Shown: positions 44,101 through 55,729 of the stretch, one piece after another
How the letters are laid out: each line of letters opens with the position of its first letter
How positions within the stretch are numbered: the stretch's first letter is position 1
Source: Ephemerocybe angulata
Taxonomy: Eukaryota; Basidiomycota; Agaricomycetes; Agaricales; Psathyrellaceae
Assembly: GCA_013368325.1 (NCBI GenBank)
Contig: JAACJK010000007.1
Coordinates: forward strand, 527,565-591,564
Reading direction: 5' to 3'
Length of the DNA: 64,000 nt
Notes under the pieces: model-generated
The model's input: only the letters and a program-made list of their open reading frames with translations
Told to the model about the DNA's origin: nothing
The model's database searches: none
Position numbers and translations under genes: made by a program

Positions 44101-44298
44101 AATGGAAGAATGCATGGAAGAAGAAAGGCCTGGAAGGGGGAAGCAGAGTAAATGACCTATGACTTGCACTTTGACTTTCGTGCAATACCACTTTTGGACA
44201 CCGCTTACTTTTTCTCTCAGGTTTTGGATCGCAGCATGTAATGGATCACCTGCAACATAATAAGCAATCTTATTAAGTTATAATACATGACTTTATTT

Positions 44299-44430
44299 CT
44301 ACTGCAGATGGGCAGGAGTATTGGTAAGACCATTCATACGGTTCGACAGCCAGATGTCTGCACGTGCTACTGTAGGTTGACCTAGAATAGTTCTAACATC
44401 ACTGTCTGATAGGAAACGCAGGTGGAGGGC

Positions 44431-44440
<10 letters not shown>
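44299..44440 (-). other. Coding-like exon fragment, minus strand
   Basis: A minus-strand frame encodes ALHLRFLSDSDVRTILGQPT and onward to TNTPAHLQ, ending in TAG. It is protein-like and lies directly against a long A tract, so it may be the 5'-truncated end of a retroposed or broken gene. Not recognised. Confidence 0.3.

Positions 44441-44465
<25 letters not shown>
44438..44465. repeat. Poly(A) tract, about 28 bases
   Basis: Uninterrupted A run between the minus-strand coding-like fragment and the first 298-bp direct repeat. It could mark the 3' end of a retroposed sequence on the plus strand. Confidence 0.9.
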
Positions 44466-44468
<3 letters not shown>

Positions 44469-44469
44469 G

Positions 44470-44767
44470 GACCCCGGACACCCCGTGACTGTGACATCAA
44501 TGATGGGAAGAACGAGGTGGAAGAACGGGAAGGCGGAAGGGGAAAAGGGGAATAGGAAATGGGCCTGGAACGGGGACGGGAATATGGAAGTGGAAGAAGG
44601 GATATGGAATGGGAAATCCTTCCTGGGAAGTGCCCGCCTCTAAGGCTTGCTGGAAGGCTATTTTCGAAAGCCTAAGAGGCACTTATTCCCATGTGACTAA
44701 GGTGCCCCAGCGGCGAAGGAATCCGAGATCGCGACAATGCGATTTGTCCGCGAATCCGGACTGTACC
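44470..44767 (+). repeat. 298-bp direct repeat, left copy
   Basis: Appears identical over its length to 49650-49947 (constant offset 5180). It contains a GGAA-rich stretch and the 5' part of the APH-like kinase gene up to codon L-Y. Immediately followed by TG of the inserted Gypsy element. Confidence 0.95.
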
Positions 44768-45765
44768 TGTCGTGAACACCGGTCAGCCTACCTATTTTCT
44801 CTTCTTCTCCTTTCATTTCTTCCTTTACTATTCATTCGTGCGCATTCCTGCACACTCTTGCACACCTTTGCACACCCTTGCACACCTTCACACTGCCTTC
44901 GCTCTTCTGAGCCTTCCCCTCACTTCATGCACAGCATGTTCGTGCTTCTTATTCTCGTGCACAGCACGTTCACACCTTGTTCACACCTTTGTTCTCAGGC
45001 GCACTGCCCGCGCGCTGCCTTTTAGTCATATCGACTCATATGGACTCTATTGTTCTTTGGATCATTCTATTGTTCTATTTTCGTTCGAGATCATCTGGAC
45101 ACATATATACTCGTAGCTACTCGTTCATTATTCCCCACTTGATCTCTTTGACTATACAGGTACATAGTCGCTTCGCTCCTATTCCCTGTATCCTATTTAC
45201 CTTTGACTATACAGTTCTTGTATCTGCATCGCTGCTCATCGCTCGTCCGACCTCTGCTCCTCTGCTCTCTGCTCTCTGCTCGTCGCTCGTCCGACATCAG
45301 CCGGCGTCTTCGCCACATTAGATCAAGTCCTCCCAACTGCGCCGACGTCCATCGTCCTCGCAGCCCCTGCTAGCCGGCACCATCGCGCCCACCCGTTCCC
45401 CCTCACCTGCAACCTCTGACGGCTCTGAACCGGACAGCTGTGCACCGTACCTTCACGGCCTACAGATCGACTCCGCCTACCTCCGATCCACCACTGATCC
45501 AGTCTGGTCCTCAGTCTACTGGTACATCGACCGGAACGGCTCGACTGTCTACACCGACTGTGCAGAACAACCCTGCCCCCATGCTAAGGAAACCCAGGAT
45601 TCTATCCCAGGCTTCTACCTCTCTGGCCTTCGTGGAGAACTAGTCCTACCACTAGTCCCACAGTACCTGCACCCTACCAGCCCGCCCAGTCGCGTCCCAC
45701 CCCCATCGTCACCACCGCCGCCGTACTCTCCGAAGCTCCCCGACTACCCAAGTCCACCTCCTACC

Positions 45766-47049
45766 ATGTCTGACAACGCGCGTCTCGAAGCCCTCTTCAC
45801 GAGGCTCATAGAAGCCCAGACGAAGACCAACGAGCAGCTGACTGAACTGGCCGCAGCTCAAACCCAAGCAACCCAGACTGCCCCTGCACCTGCGCCTCCT
45901 CCTGTCCACTCCACCACCCAGGTCGGGGCTGTCAACGTGTCCACTGGTTCCAGTATGGCTCGCCCGGAGCCTTTCAAGGGAGGTTCCGCCGACGCCCGGC
46001 GATTCCTCCAGTACTACACCATGTGGGCCCGATCGAAGGAAGCTCCCCTCAACAAGCTCAACACTACCACCGGCTTCCACGAGATTGCTCCCGAGCAGTG
46101 GATCATCCACGCCCTCTCGCTCCTGCAGGGGGAAGCTGCGATATGGGCCGTCCGCTACCTCCAAGACATCGAGGCCCATGCCACCACCCAAGCCGCCGCT
46201 GCAGCCGCTACCGCAGCCAACCAGACCGCTGTCCCCGTCACCCCTTTCCCCTTCAGCGGATCGTGGGACGAGTTCGTCAAGGCCTTCAAGGCCCGCTTCA
46301 TGGCCTCGGACGACAACGCCGAAGCCCAGAGGGAACTTGAGTCCATCACCCAGGGCAACAAGACGGTTGCGCAGTACGCAGCGCGCTTCCAGGAGGTCTC
46401 CGGACGCACGGACTACTCCGAGTCGGACCTCGGCCATTGCTTCAAGCAGGGCCTCTCCAAGGATGCCCGTGCCTGGTTGACCATGGCCTCCTTCGCCAAA
46501 GCACCCGCCACCTTCGAGGAGCTTGTCCAGCTCGCCGTCAAGGTCGACTTCCACATGCGCGACAGCATGGCGGAAGGCCCTCATACCAAGGGTTCCACTG
46601 CCTACTCCCCTCCCACTGCCGCTCGCGACCCCTACGCCATGGATGTCGACGCTAGTCGAAGCTCGACAGCTCGCACCCGCGAAGACTTCACCAAGCTCAT
46701 GCGAGGTCGCTGCTACGGGTGTGGCTCCAAGGCCCACCTGAAGTCAGCGGGAGGCCACGAGGCCACCAAGTGTGGATACTGCGCCCGCATCGGGCACATC
46801 GAGGCCGTCTGCCAGGACAAGTACCTAGGCAATGAGAAAGGTCGAGGAGCCCGACGCTCCCAGAAGGCAGCTGCCACGACCAGCAACACCCCCTTCACCC
46901 TCTTCCCAGGCGAGACCTCTGCCCCCAACGTCTCGTCCCCTGCCCCTTCGACGACGCCCGAGGACCCTAGGTTTGCACGCCTGGAGGCTGCCCTCGCCGA
47001 GCAGAACCGTCTCTTTGGGCTCCTCGCCAACGACAAGCCGGGTTTTTGA
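45766..47049 (+). CDS. gag: Gag of Gypsy element 2
   Basis: 427 residues. The N-terminal coiled helix (RLEALFTRLIEAQTKTNEQL) is followed by a capsid domain (RRFLQYYTMWARSKEAPLN). The nucleocapsid end has CYGCG followed by a canonical knuckle CGYCARIGHIEAVC. It ends G-F-stop (GGT TTT TGA). The -1 frame opens exactly at this stop with TTG AAG and continues into pol. A long minus-strand frame (45709-46737) overlapping it is a shadow. Confidence 0.9.
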   Translation: MSDNARLEALFTRLIEAQTKTNEQLTELAAAQTQATQTAPAPAPPPVHSTTQVGAVNVSTGSSMARPEPFKGGSADARRFLQYYTMWARSKEAPLNKLNTTTGFHEIAPEQWIIHALSLLQGEAAIWAVRYLQDIEAHATTQAAAAAATAANQTAVPVTPFPFSGSWDEFVKAFKARFMASDDNAEAQRELESITQGNKTVAQYAARFQEVSGRTDYSESDLGHCFKQGLSKDARAWLTMASFAKAPATFEELVQLAVKVDFHMRDSMAEGPHTKGSTAYSPPTAARDPYAMDVDASRSSTARTREDFTKLMRGRCYGCGSKAHLKSAGGHEATKCGYCARIGHIEAVCQDKYLGNEKGRGARRSQKAAATTSNTPFTLFPGETSAPNVSSPAPSTTPEDPRFARLEAALAEQNRLFGLLANDKPGF

Positions 47050-49649
47050 AGCGGGTGCCCGTCCGTGCTGCCGCACGCGTACCCATCGCTATGTGTTCCT
47101 CCTCCTATGACTCCATCTCATCATGTACCATTAGTTCTATTCGTGAAATCAATCCCACTTCAGACCATTTCCGAGTACAAACAACATTGAGAGGTCGCAA
47201 CAGGAGCACTAGCTCAGCAGCCATGATAGATTGTGGGGCTACCGCCCTCTTTCTTGACCACCCCTTTGTCCTAAAGCATCACATCACAACCTTCCCGCTC
47301 CGTCACCCCATCCTCCTTCGCAACATTGATGGCTCCCCAAACACCGCCGGGGACATCACCCACTTCGCACGTCTTCACCCCACGGTCGGACCCCACAACC
47401 GCTGGACGGACTTTCTTGTCACCGACCTAGGAGGCGAGAACATCATCCTGGGACTCCCCTGGCTTTGTCAGGTTAACCCAGAGATTGACTGGACGAAGGG
47501 TATCGTGCGCATCAACCCCCGAGCCACCATCGAGGATGTTCCGGAGGACCCGAACCCAAGCCATGCTCTGGGGGAACCGTCCAACGGATCTATCCTGGAA
47601 GAGATCTATGCCTCGAGCGCACCCCCAGACCCCATCACATCCGTTCCAGAGCTCCTACCTTCACGCCATCATCCCCGCGCCTCGGTAGAGGAGGTGCCGG
47701 AGGAAAGACATCTGTGTTTGGACTTAGGGGAACCCTCTGACGGAGCAATTCTGGAGGAGATCTATGCCTCCTGGCCCACGCTCCCCAGCTCTCCAACTCC
47801 TGAACCTACCCCACCGTCGCCGCCCCCTCCTGTGGAAGAGAAGCCCGAAACCCCCTTCTGCCGAATCCGTGCTAACCGAACAACTCGACGCCGCTGGCTT
47901 CGAGCTGGCATCATCGAGCGCACGGATGAGGAACTGTGGTGTTCGGCTGGCTTCACCTACTCCCAGAAGATCGCTGAGGATGCGAAGAAAGGTAAACCGG
48001 AGAGAACCCTCGATGAGATCATCCCCACCCACTACCAAGAACATGCCGCCGTCTTTTCTAAACAAGAGTCTACTCGCCTGCCAAGCCACAAGGACTGGGA
48101 TCACGCCATCGAGCTCACGCCTGGTGCCCCAGCCAACATCCGCACCAAGATCTACCCCATGTCCCTAGATGAACAAGCCGTGCTTGACACATTCCTCCAG
48201 GAGAACCTCGCCAAAGGATACATCCAGCCCTCCAAGTCGCCCATCTCCTCCCCTGTTTTCTTCATCAAGAAGAAGGACGGAACTCTCCGCTTCATCCAGG
48301 ACTACCGCCGTCTCAACGAGTACACCATCAAGAATCGCTACCCGCTCCCTCTTGTCGCCGACATCATCAGCCGTCTTCGAGGTGCCAAATACTTCACCAA
48401 GTTTGACGTCCGCTGGGGATACAACAACGTCCGCATAAAGGAGGGAGATGAATGGAAAGCTGCGTTCGCTACTAGCCGAGGCCTCTTCGAACCCAAAGTC
48501 ATGTTTTTCGGTCTAACCAACTCACCTGCCACATTCCAGGGCCTCATGAACTCGATCTTCTCAGATCTGGTCGCCTCCGGCAAGGTGGCGGTCTACCTCG
48601 ACGACATCCTCATCTTCACCATGGACCTGGAAGAACACCGCCACATCACCCATGAAGTCCTTCGTCGTCTCCGACAGCACGACCTCTACCTGCGTCCTGA
48701 GAAGTGTGAGTTCGAGAAGGAGGAGATCGAGTATCTGGGCATGGTTATCCGAGAGGGAGAGGTGAGCATGGACCCTGCCAAGGTCCAAGCCGTCCGTGGC
48801 TGGCCCGTACCGCGCAATGTCCGCGAAGTCCGAGGATTCCTGGGCTTTGCCAACTACTACCGCCGCTTCATCAAGGACTTCTCCAAGGTCGCCCGCCCCC
48901 TCCATGACCTCACCAAGAAGAACACCCTGTTCAAATAGACTGACGAGCGTCAGCAAGCCTTCGAAACCCTCCGTGACGCCTTCATCTCTGCCCCTGTCCT
49001 CGCCCTCTGGGATCCTGACCGCCCCACTCGCATCGAAGTCGACGCCTCTGGCTTTGCCACCGGAGGTGCCCTTCTTCAGCAAGCTGCCGATGGCGCCTGG
49101 CACCCTGTTGCCTTCCGATCAGCGTCCATGGACCCAGCTCAGCGAAACTACGAGATCTACGACCGGGAGATGCTAGCCATCATCGAAGCCCTCAAGGACT
49201 GGCGCCCGTTCCTGGAAGGTCTCCCTGACACCTTCGGGATCGTAACTGATCATGCTAACCTGAAGTATTGGCGCACTGCCCAAGATCTGGCACGACGACA
49301 GGCGAGATGGGCTCTATACCTCTCTCGCTTCGACTTCCGTCTCGAACACTGCCCGGGTGCCGCTAACACCCAAGCTGACCCCCTCTCGCGCATGCCCCAT
49401 CATCATGTCTCGGACTCTGACGATAACACCCAACGCACGGTTCTCCGCCCTGAACACTTCGCCAAACTCGCTGCTGCTTCCCATTTCACTAATCCCCTGG
49501 AAGACCGAATTCGTCGCGCGAGTGCACGCGAATCTGTGGTCTTGGGAGGGCTAGAGAAGCTGCGCAAGTTCGGACCCCAGAAACTCGTCAACGGGTTGAC
49601 AGCGTGGACAGAGGAGAACGGGTTAGTACGGTTCAGAGGCAAGGTATAC
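47046..49649 (+). CDS. pol: Pol of Gypsy element 2 (one internal TAG)
   Basis: Protease with MIDCGATALFLD (D-x-G-A) and ILGLPWL. Reverse transcriptase with FIQDYRRLNEYTIKNRYPLP, FTKFDVRWGYNN, FFGLTNSPATFQ and the catalytic box Y-L-D-D. RNase H with EVDASGFATGGALLQ, EIYDREMLAIIEA and DHANLKYW. The frame is interrupted once by TAG (48936-48938) where F-x-W is expected, a TGG-to-TAG change; downstream the same frame is open to 49823. After G-K-V-Y at 49649 the frame runs by chance into the host repeat. Confidence 0.9.
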
Positions 49650-49947
49650 GACCCCGGACACCCCGTGACTGTGACATCAATGATGGGAAGAACGAGGTGG
49701 AAGAACGGGAAGGCGGAAGGGGAAAAGGGGAATAGGAAATGGGCCTGGAACGGGGACGGGAATATGGAAGTGGAAGAAGGGATATGGAATGGGAAATCCT
49801 TCCTGGGAAGTGCCCGCCTCTAAGGCTTGCTGGAAGGCTATTTTCGAAAGCCTAAGAGGCACTTATTCCCATGTGACTAAGGTGCCCCAGCGGCGAAGGA
49901 ATCCGAGATCGCGACAATGCGATTTGTCCGCGAATCCGGACTGTACC
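49650..49947 (+). repeat. 298-bp direct repeat, right copy
   Basis: Same sequence as 44470-44767. Here it runs without a break into the rest of the kinase reading frame, which shows that this is the native continuation of the target gene. Confidence 0.95.
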
Positions 49948-50650
49948 CCGACGTACCAGTTCCTGAGGTCTACGCATGGAATACAACCTTCGAAAATCCT
50001 GCTAGGGCGCCGTATGTCCTAATGGAATTCATCAAGGGGAAGGCATTCAATTTGGTCGTTCGCGACGACGACCCGGGATTGCTCTCTGGCCTCTGCGCCG
50101 TGCCAGAGTCTCAGCAAGTCGCGCTTGTGAAAGCGATGGCCAGACTGAAGGCTTCTCTTTCCAAGCCGGTTCCATTCACCGAAATTGGGAGTCTTGTAGT
50201 CGATTCCTCCGGGACGTTTTCCGTGGGGCCATTGATGGCGATCTACGGTGTAAGCCTGGGTAGCCCTTACAAGTCGATCGAAGACTTCTGGCGTGCATCT
50301 CATGAGCAGAGGCTCCTGGAAAAGATTCCGAACTTCTGCGCCAGGACTGAGGAGAGCTTTCAGCCCTCTGAACGCTTCACACCCCACGATTTGATGGATA
50401 GATACCAGAAGCTATCTGCCTTGATCCCCTACTTCAAGATCCCCGAACCATATACTCCTCTTGTCCTACACCACCCCGACCTCGCACTCCGAAACATATT
50501 TTTTGACGAGGAGTCCCTCTTATCGGACGATCCAAAGGTTGCCTGTGTTATTGACTGGAGCGGCGCTCAGATCCTGCCCTTGATGCTCGCTTCTTGCATC
50601 AGGATTTTTCGCGGACACCGATATACTGGGATTGTCGTGATAAAATGATG
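49917..50650 (+). pseudogene. APH-like small-molecule kinase, truncated
   Basis: Aminoglycoside phosphotransferase/choline-kinase-like fold. The N-lobe end reads VPVPEVYAWN and APYVLMEFIKG (hinge region). The catalytic loop HHPDLALRNIFF has the H-x-D-x4-N pattern and VIDWSGA is the metal-binding I-D-W motif. The frame is open upstream of the first ATG (K-E-S-E-I-A-T before M-R-F-V), so the true start and any first exon lie upstream; there the gene is split by the Gypsy insertion. Downstream, soon after I-D-W, the frame enters the 491-bp tandem duplication at about 50597 and stops, losing the usual C-terminal helices. Known: the family phosphorylates small molecules; substrate here unknown. 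Confidence 0.7.
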
Positions 50651-51578
50651 GCGGGCCGGTCCGGATGGCCATGGGCTGCCAGACCATGTCTAGCCCTGGT
50701 CAGGTGGTGGCATTCTGCTGAGATTGATCAGCACGACATTCATTTTTCACCGCCAATAAACCTGATGCCAATTCGTCATTAAAAGAAATACCTTTTCCAT
50801 ACGAGTATCATCTACTGAAGAGATGCTGTGAATTCGCCTGGTAGGTGATTAAGGAGCGTCCCCTTCTCTAAGTCCACCAAGGTGACGGCGTCTGGCAGCC
50901 GCCTATACCGCAACGCTCAGCGACCGAAGCAATGCTCAGGTCTAAGATACTATCTATCTGGGGAACCACCGATCTTCAACGTCTAGCAGGACGTTCACAT
51001 ATGACCTCTCAATGTCCACCCAAGTATCATGTAATGAAGAGATGCTCTAAAATCGCCAAGTAGCTAGCTCGGGAGCTATCTCTTCTCCATCAGGATTTTT
51101 CGCGGACACCGATATACCGGGATTGTCGTGATAAAATGATGGCGGGCCGGTCCGGATGGCCATGGGCTGCCAGACCATGTCTAGCCCTGGTCAGGTGGTG
51201 GCATTCTGCTGAGATTGATCAGCACGACATTCATTTTTCACCGCCAATAAACCTGATGCCAATTCGTCATTAAAAGAAATACCTTTTCCATACGAGTATC
51301 ATCTACTGAAGAGATGCTGTGAATTCGCCTGGTAGGTGATTAAGGAGCGTCCCCTTCTCTAAGTCCACCAAGGTGACGGCGTCTGGCAGCCGCCTATACC
51401 GCAACGCTCAGCGACCGAAGCAATGCTCAGGTCTAAGATACTATCTATCTGGGGAACCACCGATCTTCAACGTCTAGCAGGACGTTCACATATGACCTCT
51501 CAATGTCCACCCAAGTATCATGTAATGAAGAGATGCTCTAAAATCGCCAAGTAGCTAGCTCGGGAGCTATCTCTTCTC
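50597..51578 (+). repeat. 491-bp tandem duplication
   Basis: Copies 50597-51087 and 51088-51578 are nearly identical (one difference noted, atatactggg / atataccggg). A diverged third part follows from about 51580 to 51720 (shared 'caacgctcag.gaccgaagca'). No coding frame survives across units. Confidence 0.9.
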
Positions 51579-51720
51579 ACAGTCACTCCCAGATAACGTC
51601 GTCTGACAGCCGACTTGTATCACAACGCTCAGTGACCGAAGCACTGTTCAGGTATGAGATGATGGCTATCTGGGGAGCTGCCACTTTTAAACATCCGGCG
51701 GGGTGTTCCCACATGAAGAC

Positions 51721-52511
51721 CCCATGTCTTCATATGCTCAGGTCCTCTGATAAACTGGGTGGAAGGTCAGAATGCATTACATGGCTGTTAATTAAGCTGT
51801 TAGGCTTTAAAGTCCATCGGGATGCCGCTGCCAAGAACGAGTGCTGTGCTCCCAATCGTCGGTTTCGCATCACCATACTTATATGATAGGCATGCCCTCA
51901 GGCAGGAGCTTTGCTGGAGCAGGCGCCTTTAGGAGATGTTTACCGGGCGCTTGTTTACCCTCAGGTGCGATCCGAGAAAACCGCTAAGTGCGGTATATGC
52001 TGGGCGCTCCATATTCGATATTCAATTTGGACCTCCGCAGTCATGACCTTCACCTCCAATTCGTGTTTAAGGTGCCCCAAGGTTGCTTTGAACCTGTCGG
52101 ACAGTCACGGTGGTCCAAAAATTCAAGTACGAAAGCTCCCCATGGCCGGAGCTTCCTCGTGATCCCGTATCAAGTGGCCATGTCAGTGAGCGCGCTCAGT
52201 GTGTGCGTCCCGCAATGGCATCCAAGCGGAGTTGCATCGCCGCTGAGGAGCAGCTTGCCGACTCGCGCCGCATTCCGCTCGGCAGAAACTGATACGTACG
52301 GACGTCGGACGGGCCCAAACATTGGGTGGCGCACTCGCTTAAGATGCCGGTAGCCGGTGCTCCCTCAAAATTACTAGTAATTTGAGGACCTCTGCGTGCT
52401 CTCCCGCTTAGCGCTTGGTTGACCATCGAATATAAATTTGGCCAACATGGCCATGATTCCCAACAAACACAGGACCTACCTCTTCCTCAGATTTTACTAT
52501 CACACCTTATC
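51721..52511. other. Intergenic region
   Basis: No gene seen. Frames of up to about 120 codons on plus lack splice-consistent partners. A perfect inverted repeat (aaattactagtaattt) occurs at 52368-52383. The last 60 bases are pyrimidine-rich leader before the next gene. Confidence 0.4.
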
Positions 52512-54597
52512 ATGTCTTCGCCTGCTAAACATGCACTCGCCGACGTTGACAAGCTCATGCTTGCGAACGGTTCCCCCGCCTCTACTCCGACGCTCGATCC
52601 CCACCGGCACTACAGGAAGACACTATCTTCTATATCCACCAATACCCCAGTGCGCACCGTACGCCGAGGCTCGAGAGCGAACCTCCAGCAGCCTGTACTC
52701 GCAAGACGCCCTGCTCAGAAAGCACCCTTGGCTCGTGGACCGCCTTCCTTCTATCCGACTCCATGCCCACCAGGACGCGTCAAAGTGACCAACACGGTTT
52801 ATCCGCAGAACCCAATCTCGACACCCCAAGGCTTGATAGACGACTCACCCACCAGTGTTGCGCTTGGCAGAACGATCCTCTTGGACAGCTTTATGCTTTG
52901 CTCCCCCGATTCGGTTTCTGGAGAAGGGCCAATGTACTACTCTGTATTCGTCGACACGGACTTTCAGGAAGGAGGTGAGTTAAGCGTATCGCCCGCCCAA
53001 GGCCAAACTAACAATTGTGTCGTTGAAGGTATCATTACAGACTTCAGCAAGCAATCCGATACAAATCCTTTCTTGCCAATTACGCCAGAACTTGGAGGCC
53101 CTGACTCCAACTCCGTCGTAGGTACGAGTGAGGACCACCTTTTGTACTGATAATAACCGTGAGTAATCTACTGACATAGCATTCCTTTAGACGAAGAAAC
53201 AGACTCTAGTATCGGTGTTCTGGGGAACCAAATTCCCTTCCCAACACTCACTGAAACCTCCCTCTTTGAGGCCGATGGAGAAACGCCCATGGAGAGTGTA
53301 GATTGGGTAGCCGATGGAGAAACGCCCATGGGGAGTGTAAATTGGGTGAACCAAGAGCTTGGTATGTGCTGTCCTTTGCCTCTGACATGTTGGCCTAACT
53401 AGTATATTTCCCATAATAGCAACTGCTTGCCCCGAAGAAACTTTTGGTCCTTTCAGCCCATCCCTCACGGATGCCCATGAAGATGGACTTGTAAGGCCCG
53501 CCAGGAATGTCGAAGAGCCTGTGAATGAAGGAGACGGACAGTGGGGTAATGACATTTCATTTTGACATTCTAAGTTCGTGCGCTAATCATTCTCGAAAGT
53601 AACACCCTATGATTATACAGACCTGATGTTTACCACCCCGATCCCCTTGTCCAGCGGAGTCGTCGCCCACACGAGCTCGAACGGCACCTTGCTTGGTGGC
53701 TTTGGTGATATTGCGAGCACCGAAGCAATCGAGCCCTCCAGCGGAGTCGTCACCCACACGAGCTCGAACGCCACCTTGCTTGGTGGCTTTGGTGATATTG
53801 CGAGCACCGAAGCAATCGAGCCCTCCAGCGGAGTCGTCACCCACACGAGCTCGAACGCCACCTTGCTTGGTGGCTTTGGTGATATTGCGAGCACCGAAGC
53901 AATCGAGCCCTCTAGCGGAGTCGTCACCCACATGAGCTCGAACGCTACCTTGCTTGGTGGCTTTGGTGATATTGCGAGTACCGAAGCAATTGAGCCCGTC
54001 GTTCCACCCCTGGGGGCCCTGCCCTTCTACAGCCCACCACAGCTTGATTTCGCGAACTTTTCGCCAGGGCCCCAAGAAATTCCCGGGGCTACGCCCGGAA
54101 CCATCAACCTTCTGTATCAGAACTGCACTTGTACGTCATTTCCCACTGCTGTCATTGGTTATATATCGACCATTCGGCCAGACTATCAGGCCACCGACGC
54201 CCTCCTAGCTTCGTGCAAGATTCAGAATTACAACCCTCGGCGACCATCCCCCAGCGCAATTGACATCATCATACGCATGGGGCAGTGGTTTGGACCGGGT
54301 GTTACGAGGAGCGACCTGAGGCAGGTTCTTCGGAAATGCTTGAACTGCCATCATTTTCTTTACACCGAACGCCGTGCTTACCATGAATGCAGCGCTCCTC
54401 CGCTTGCCGCCCAAGCCCCCGACTTCGATTTTGTTGGAGGAATGCTGGGAAGCTTTTATAATTCTGGCTTACGTCGACGGGACCTCCACTGCCTCTTCGT
54501 TCTCTGTGGAGGGTGTGGACGGATTATTCTTCGCCTCGCCGTAATATATCACAGGTGTCCAGGCGGCAACTGGAATGTTAACATCGACGACAATTAG
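52512..54597 (+). CDS. Protein with 29-residue repeats and Cys-rich tail
   Basis: Five exons, 52512-52974, 53041-53121, 53191-53335 region to 53361, 53420-53545 and 53621-54597, all introns phase 1. The N-terminal 150 residues are basic and Pro/Ser rich. Exon 3 has a doubled ADGETPM segment. Exon 5 opens with four tandem 29-residue repeats (THTSSNATLLGGFGDIASTE, 53652-53999), 87 bp each. The last 160 residues form a compact domain with CLNCHHFL...H-x-C and C-G-G-C...H-R-C, possibly binding zinc. A Pro/Ser-rich unstructured head and a metal-binding tail suggest a regulatory protein; this is inference. Family not recognised. Confidence 0.6.
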
Positions 54598-54879
54598 CCT
54601 TCAACACCCTTTTCTTCTCTTTCCTCTCACTGTTACCTTTGTTTAGTTAATGCCTTTCATTCCATAGAATCATCGTAGCACTCACTTAGTAATTGTCAGC
54701 CTGGTAATTGGATACCCCATGTTAATACATTTCATTTACTGGGCTCTTGGACGTATAGCATACTCTGAGCTTTGAGACGGCCAAATGTCTCGAAATTATG
54801 GTCTGTGATAAGGGAAATGTCGCTATGAAAATACAATAATTTATGGTATATTGAACTGCTACAAGTCCGATGGAGCCTG

Positions 54880-55729
54880 TCATAATAGCACTCCTGTAAA
54901 GTCAGGCCGAATGCTTTCGGTTGCCCACATCCGCCAGATGATTGGGTATATGATATCGGGGTTAAGACTAACCCGACTCCCAAGCTGCCGGAGCTGCGAC
55001 TGGGTGAGGCGAGAGCTTGTTGGACCAAATTGAAGAGGGGGGGAGGAATCTTCGTAGGGAAACCGGAGGTGAAGGAGGGAATCTGCAACTCTTCGCCACA
55101 CGGATAGTCGTGAAAGCAAAGCGTTGACCGCGACATGTATCCCCCTTGGCGCTGCGTTCCTTGTTGACCTTGGATATCGCGAGTTGAGAGAACCTCTCCG
55201 GCGATTGAGGACAACCAGTTGCCCCACAAGGTCCAGCAAGGAGCAAACCACTCGCCCAATTCGTTCCTCAACGACGCCGCATTGGAGCAGATTCTCGATC
55301 ATCTCTTCCAAGAATTCGGGCTCTACTGGTCCACTTGGGCTAAACGACGAGACCTAGATTGAATGTCAGTTACGTCATTGCATTGAGCATATTAGCAACA
55401 GATAGACTCTCAAGAAAGCTTACCTCTTCGCAAGGGATCATCGAGAGGTATGATTCAGCGGGTCTTCGGTATGGCGAGGATCGTGAAGTTCTGAAGCCTG
55501 GCCTGGGCGGTATATGTGGATTTTGGTTATCGGAATGGCCAGCATCGGATGTCGGAGGGGAAGGTAGTTCGTTGATTCGGGCTCCTGATGAATGGATAGA
55601 ACTGCCAGCATGGGAGAGCCACTCCGAGGAGGAAGGGATGCAATACGAGTTGGGGTCACAAAACGCATCCGAATCGGTAGCGTTGTTGAGAGAAGGACTT
55701 GTTTCGTCCGCCGATCTTGTCGCGGGCAT
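54880..55729 (-). CDS. Two-exon protein, unknown
   Basis: Exon 1 55729-55424 and exon 2 55353-54880 join in phase 0 across a 70-nt intron (about 259 residues). The start ATG follows CTCACC. The first half is Ser/Pro rich (PATRSADETSPSLN at the start, RINELPSPPTSDAG). The second half is helical (EEMIENLLQCGVVEERIGRV, then SLLDLVGQLVVLNRRR) and ends in V-L-L. No known domain. The plus-strand frames here are shadows. An additional intron in exon 2 cannot be excluded. Confidence 0.5.

Larger units (their letters stand above)
44768..49649 (+). mobile_element. Ty3/Gypsy retrotransposon 2, 3'-truncated
   Basis: 4.88 kb between the two 298-bp repeats. It begins with TGTCGTGAAC, as an LTR would, followed by about 1 kb without coding capacity (LTR and leader, with CTTGCACAC repeats near 44840-44890). 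Then gag and pol (protease, reverse transcriptase, RNase H). It stops just as the linker to integrase begins (G-K-V-Y), so integrase and the 3' LTR are absent. Confidence 0.9.

Noticed and set aside
43681..44191. Several 100-160 codon frames on both strands
   Set aside because: Products of the 28-bp minisatellite, which opens all frames; no gene evidence.
45709..46737. 342-codon minus-strand frame
   Set aside because: Shadow of gag in GC-rich sequence; glycine/valine-rich composition typical of antisense frames.
44470..49947. The 298-bp repeats as LTRs of Gypsy element 2
   Set aside because: They do not begin TG or end CA, contain part of the kinase gene, and the right copy continues the kinase frame into the downstream gene.
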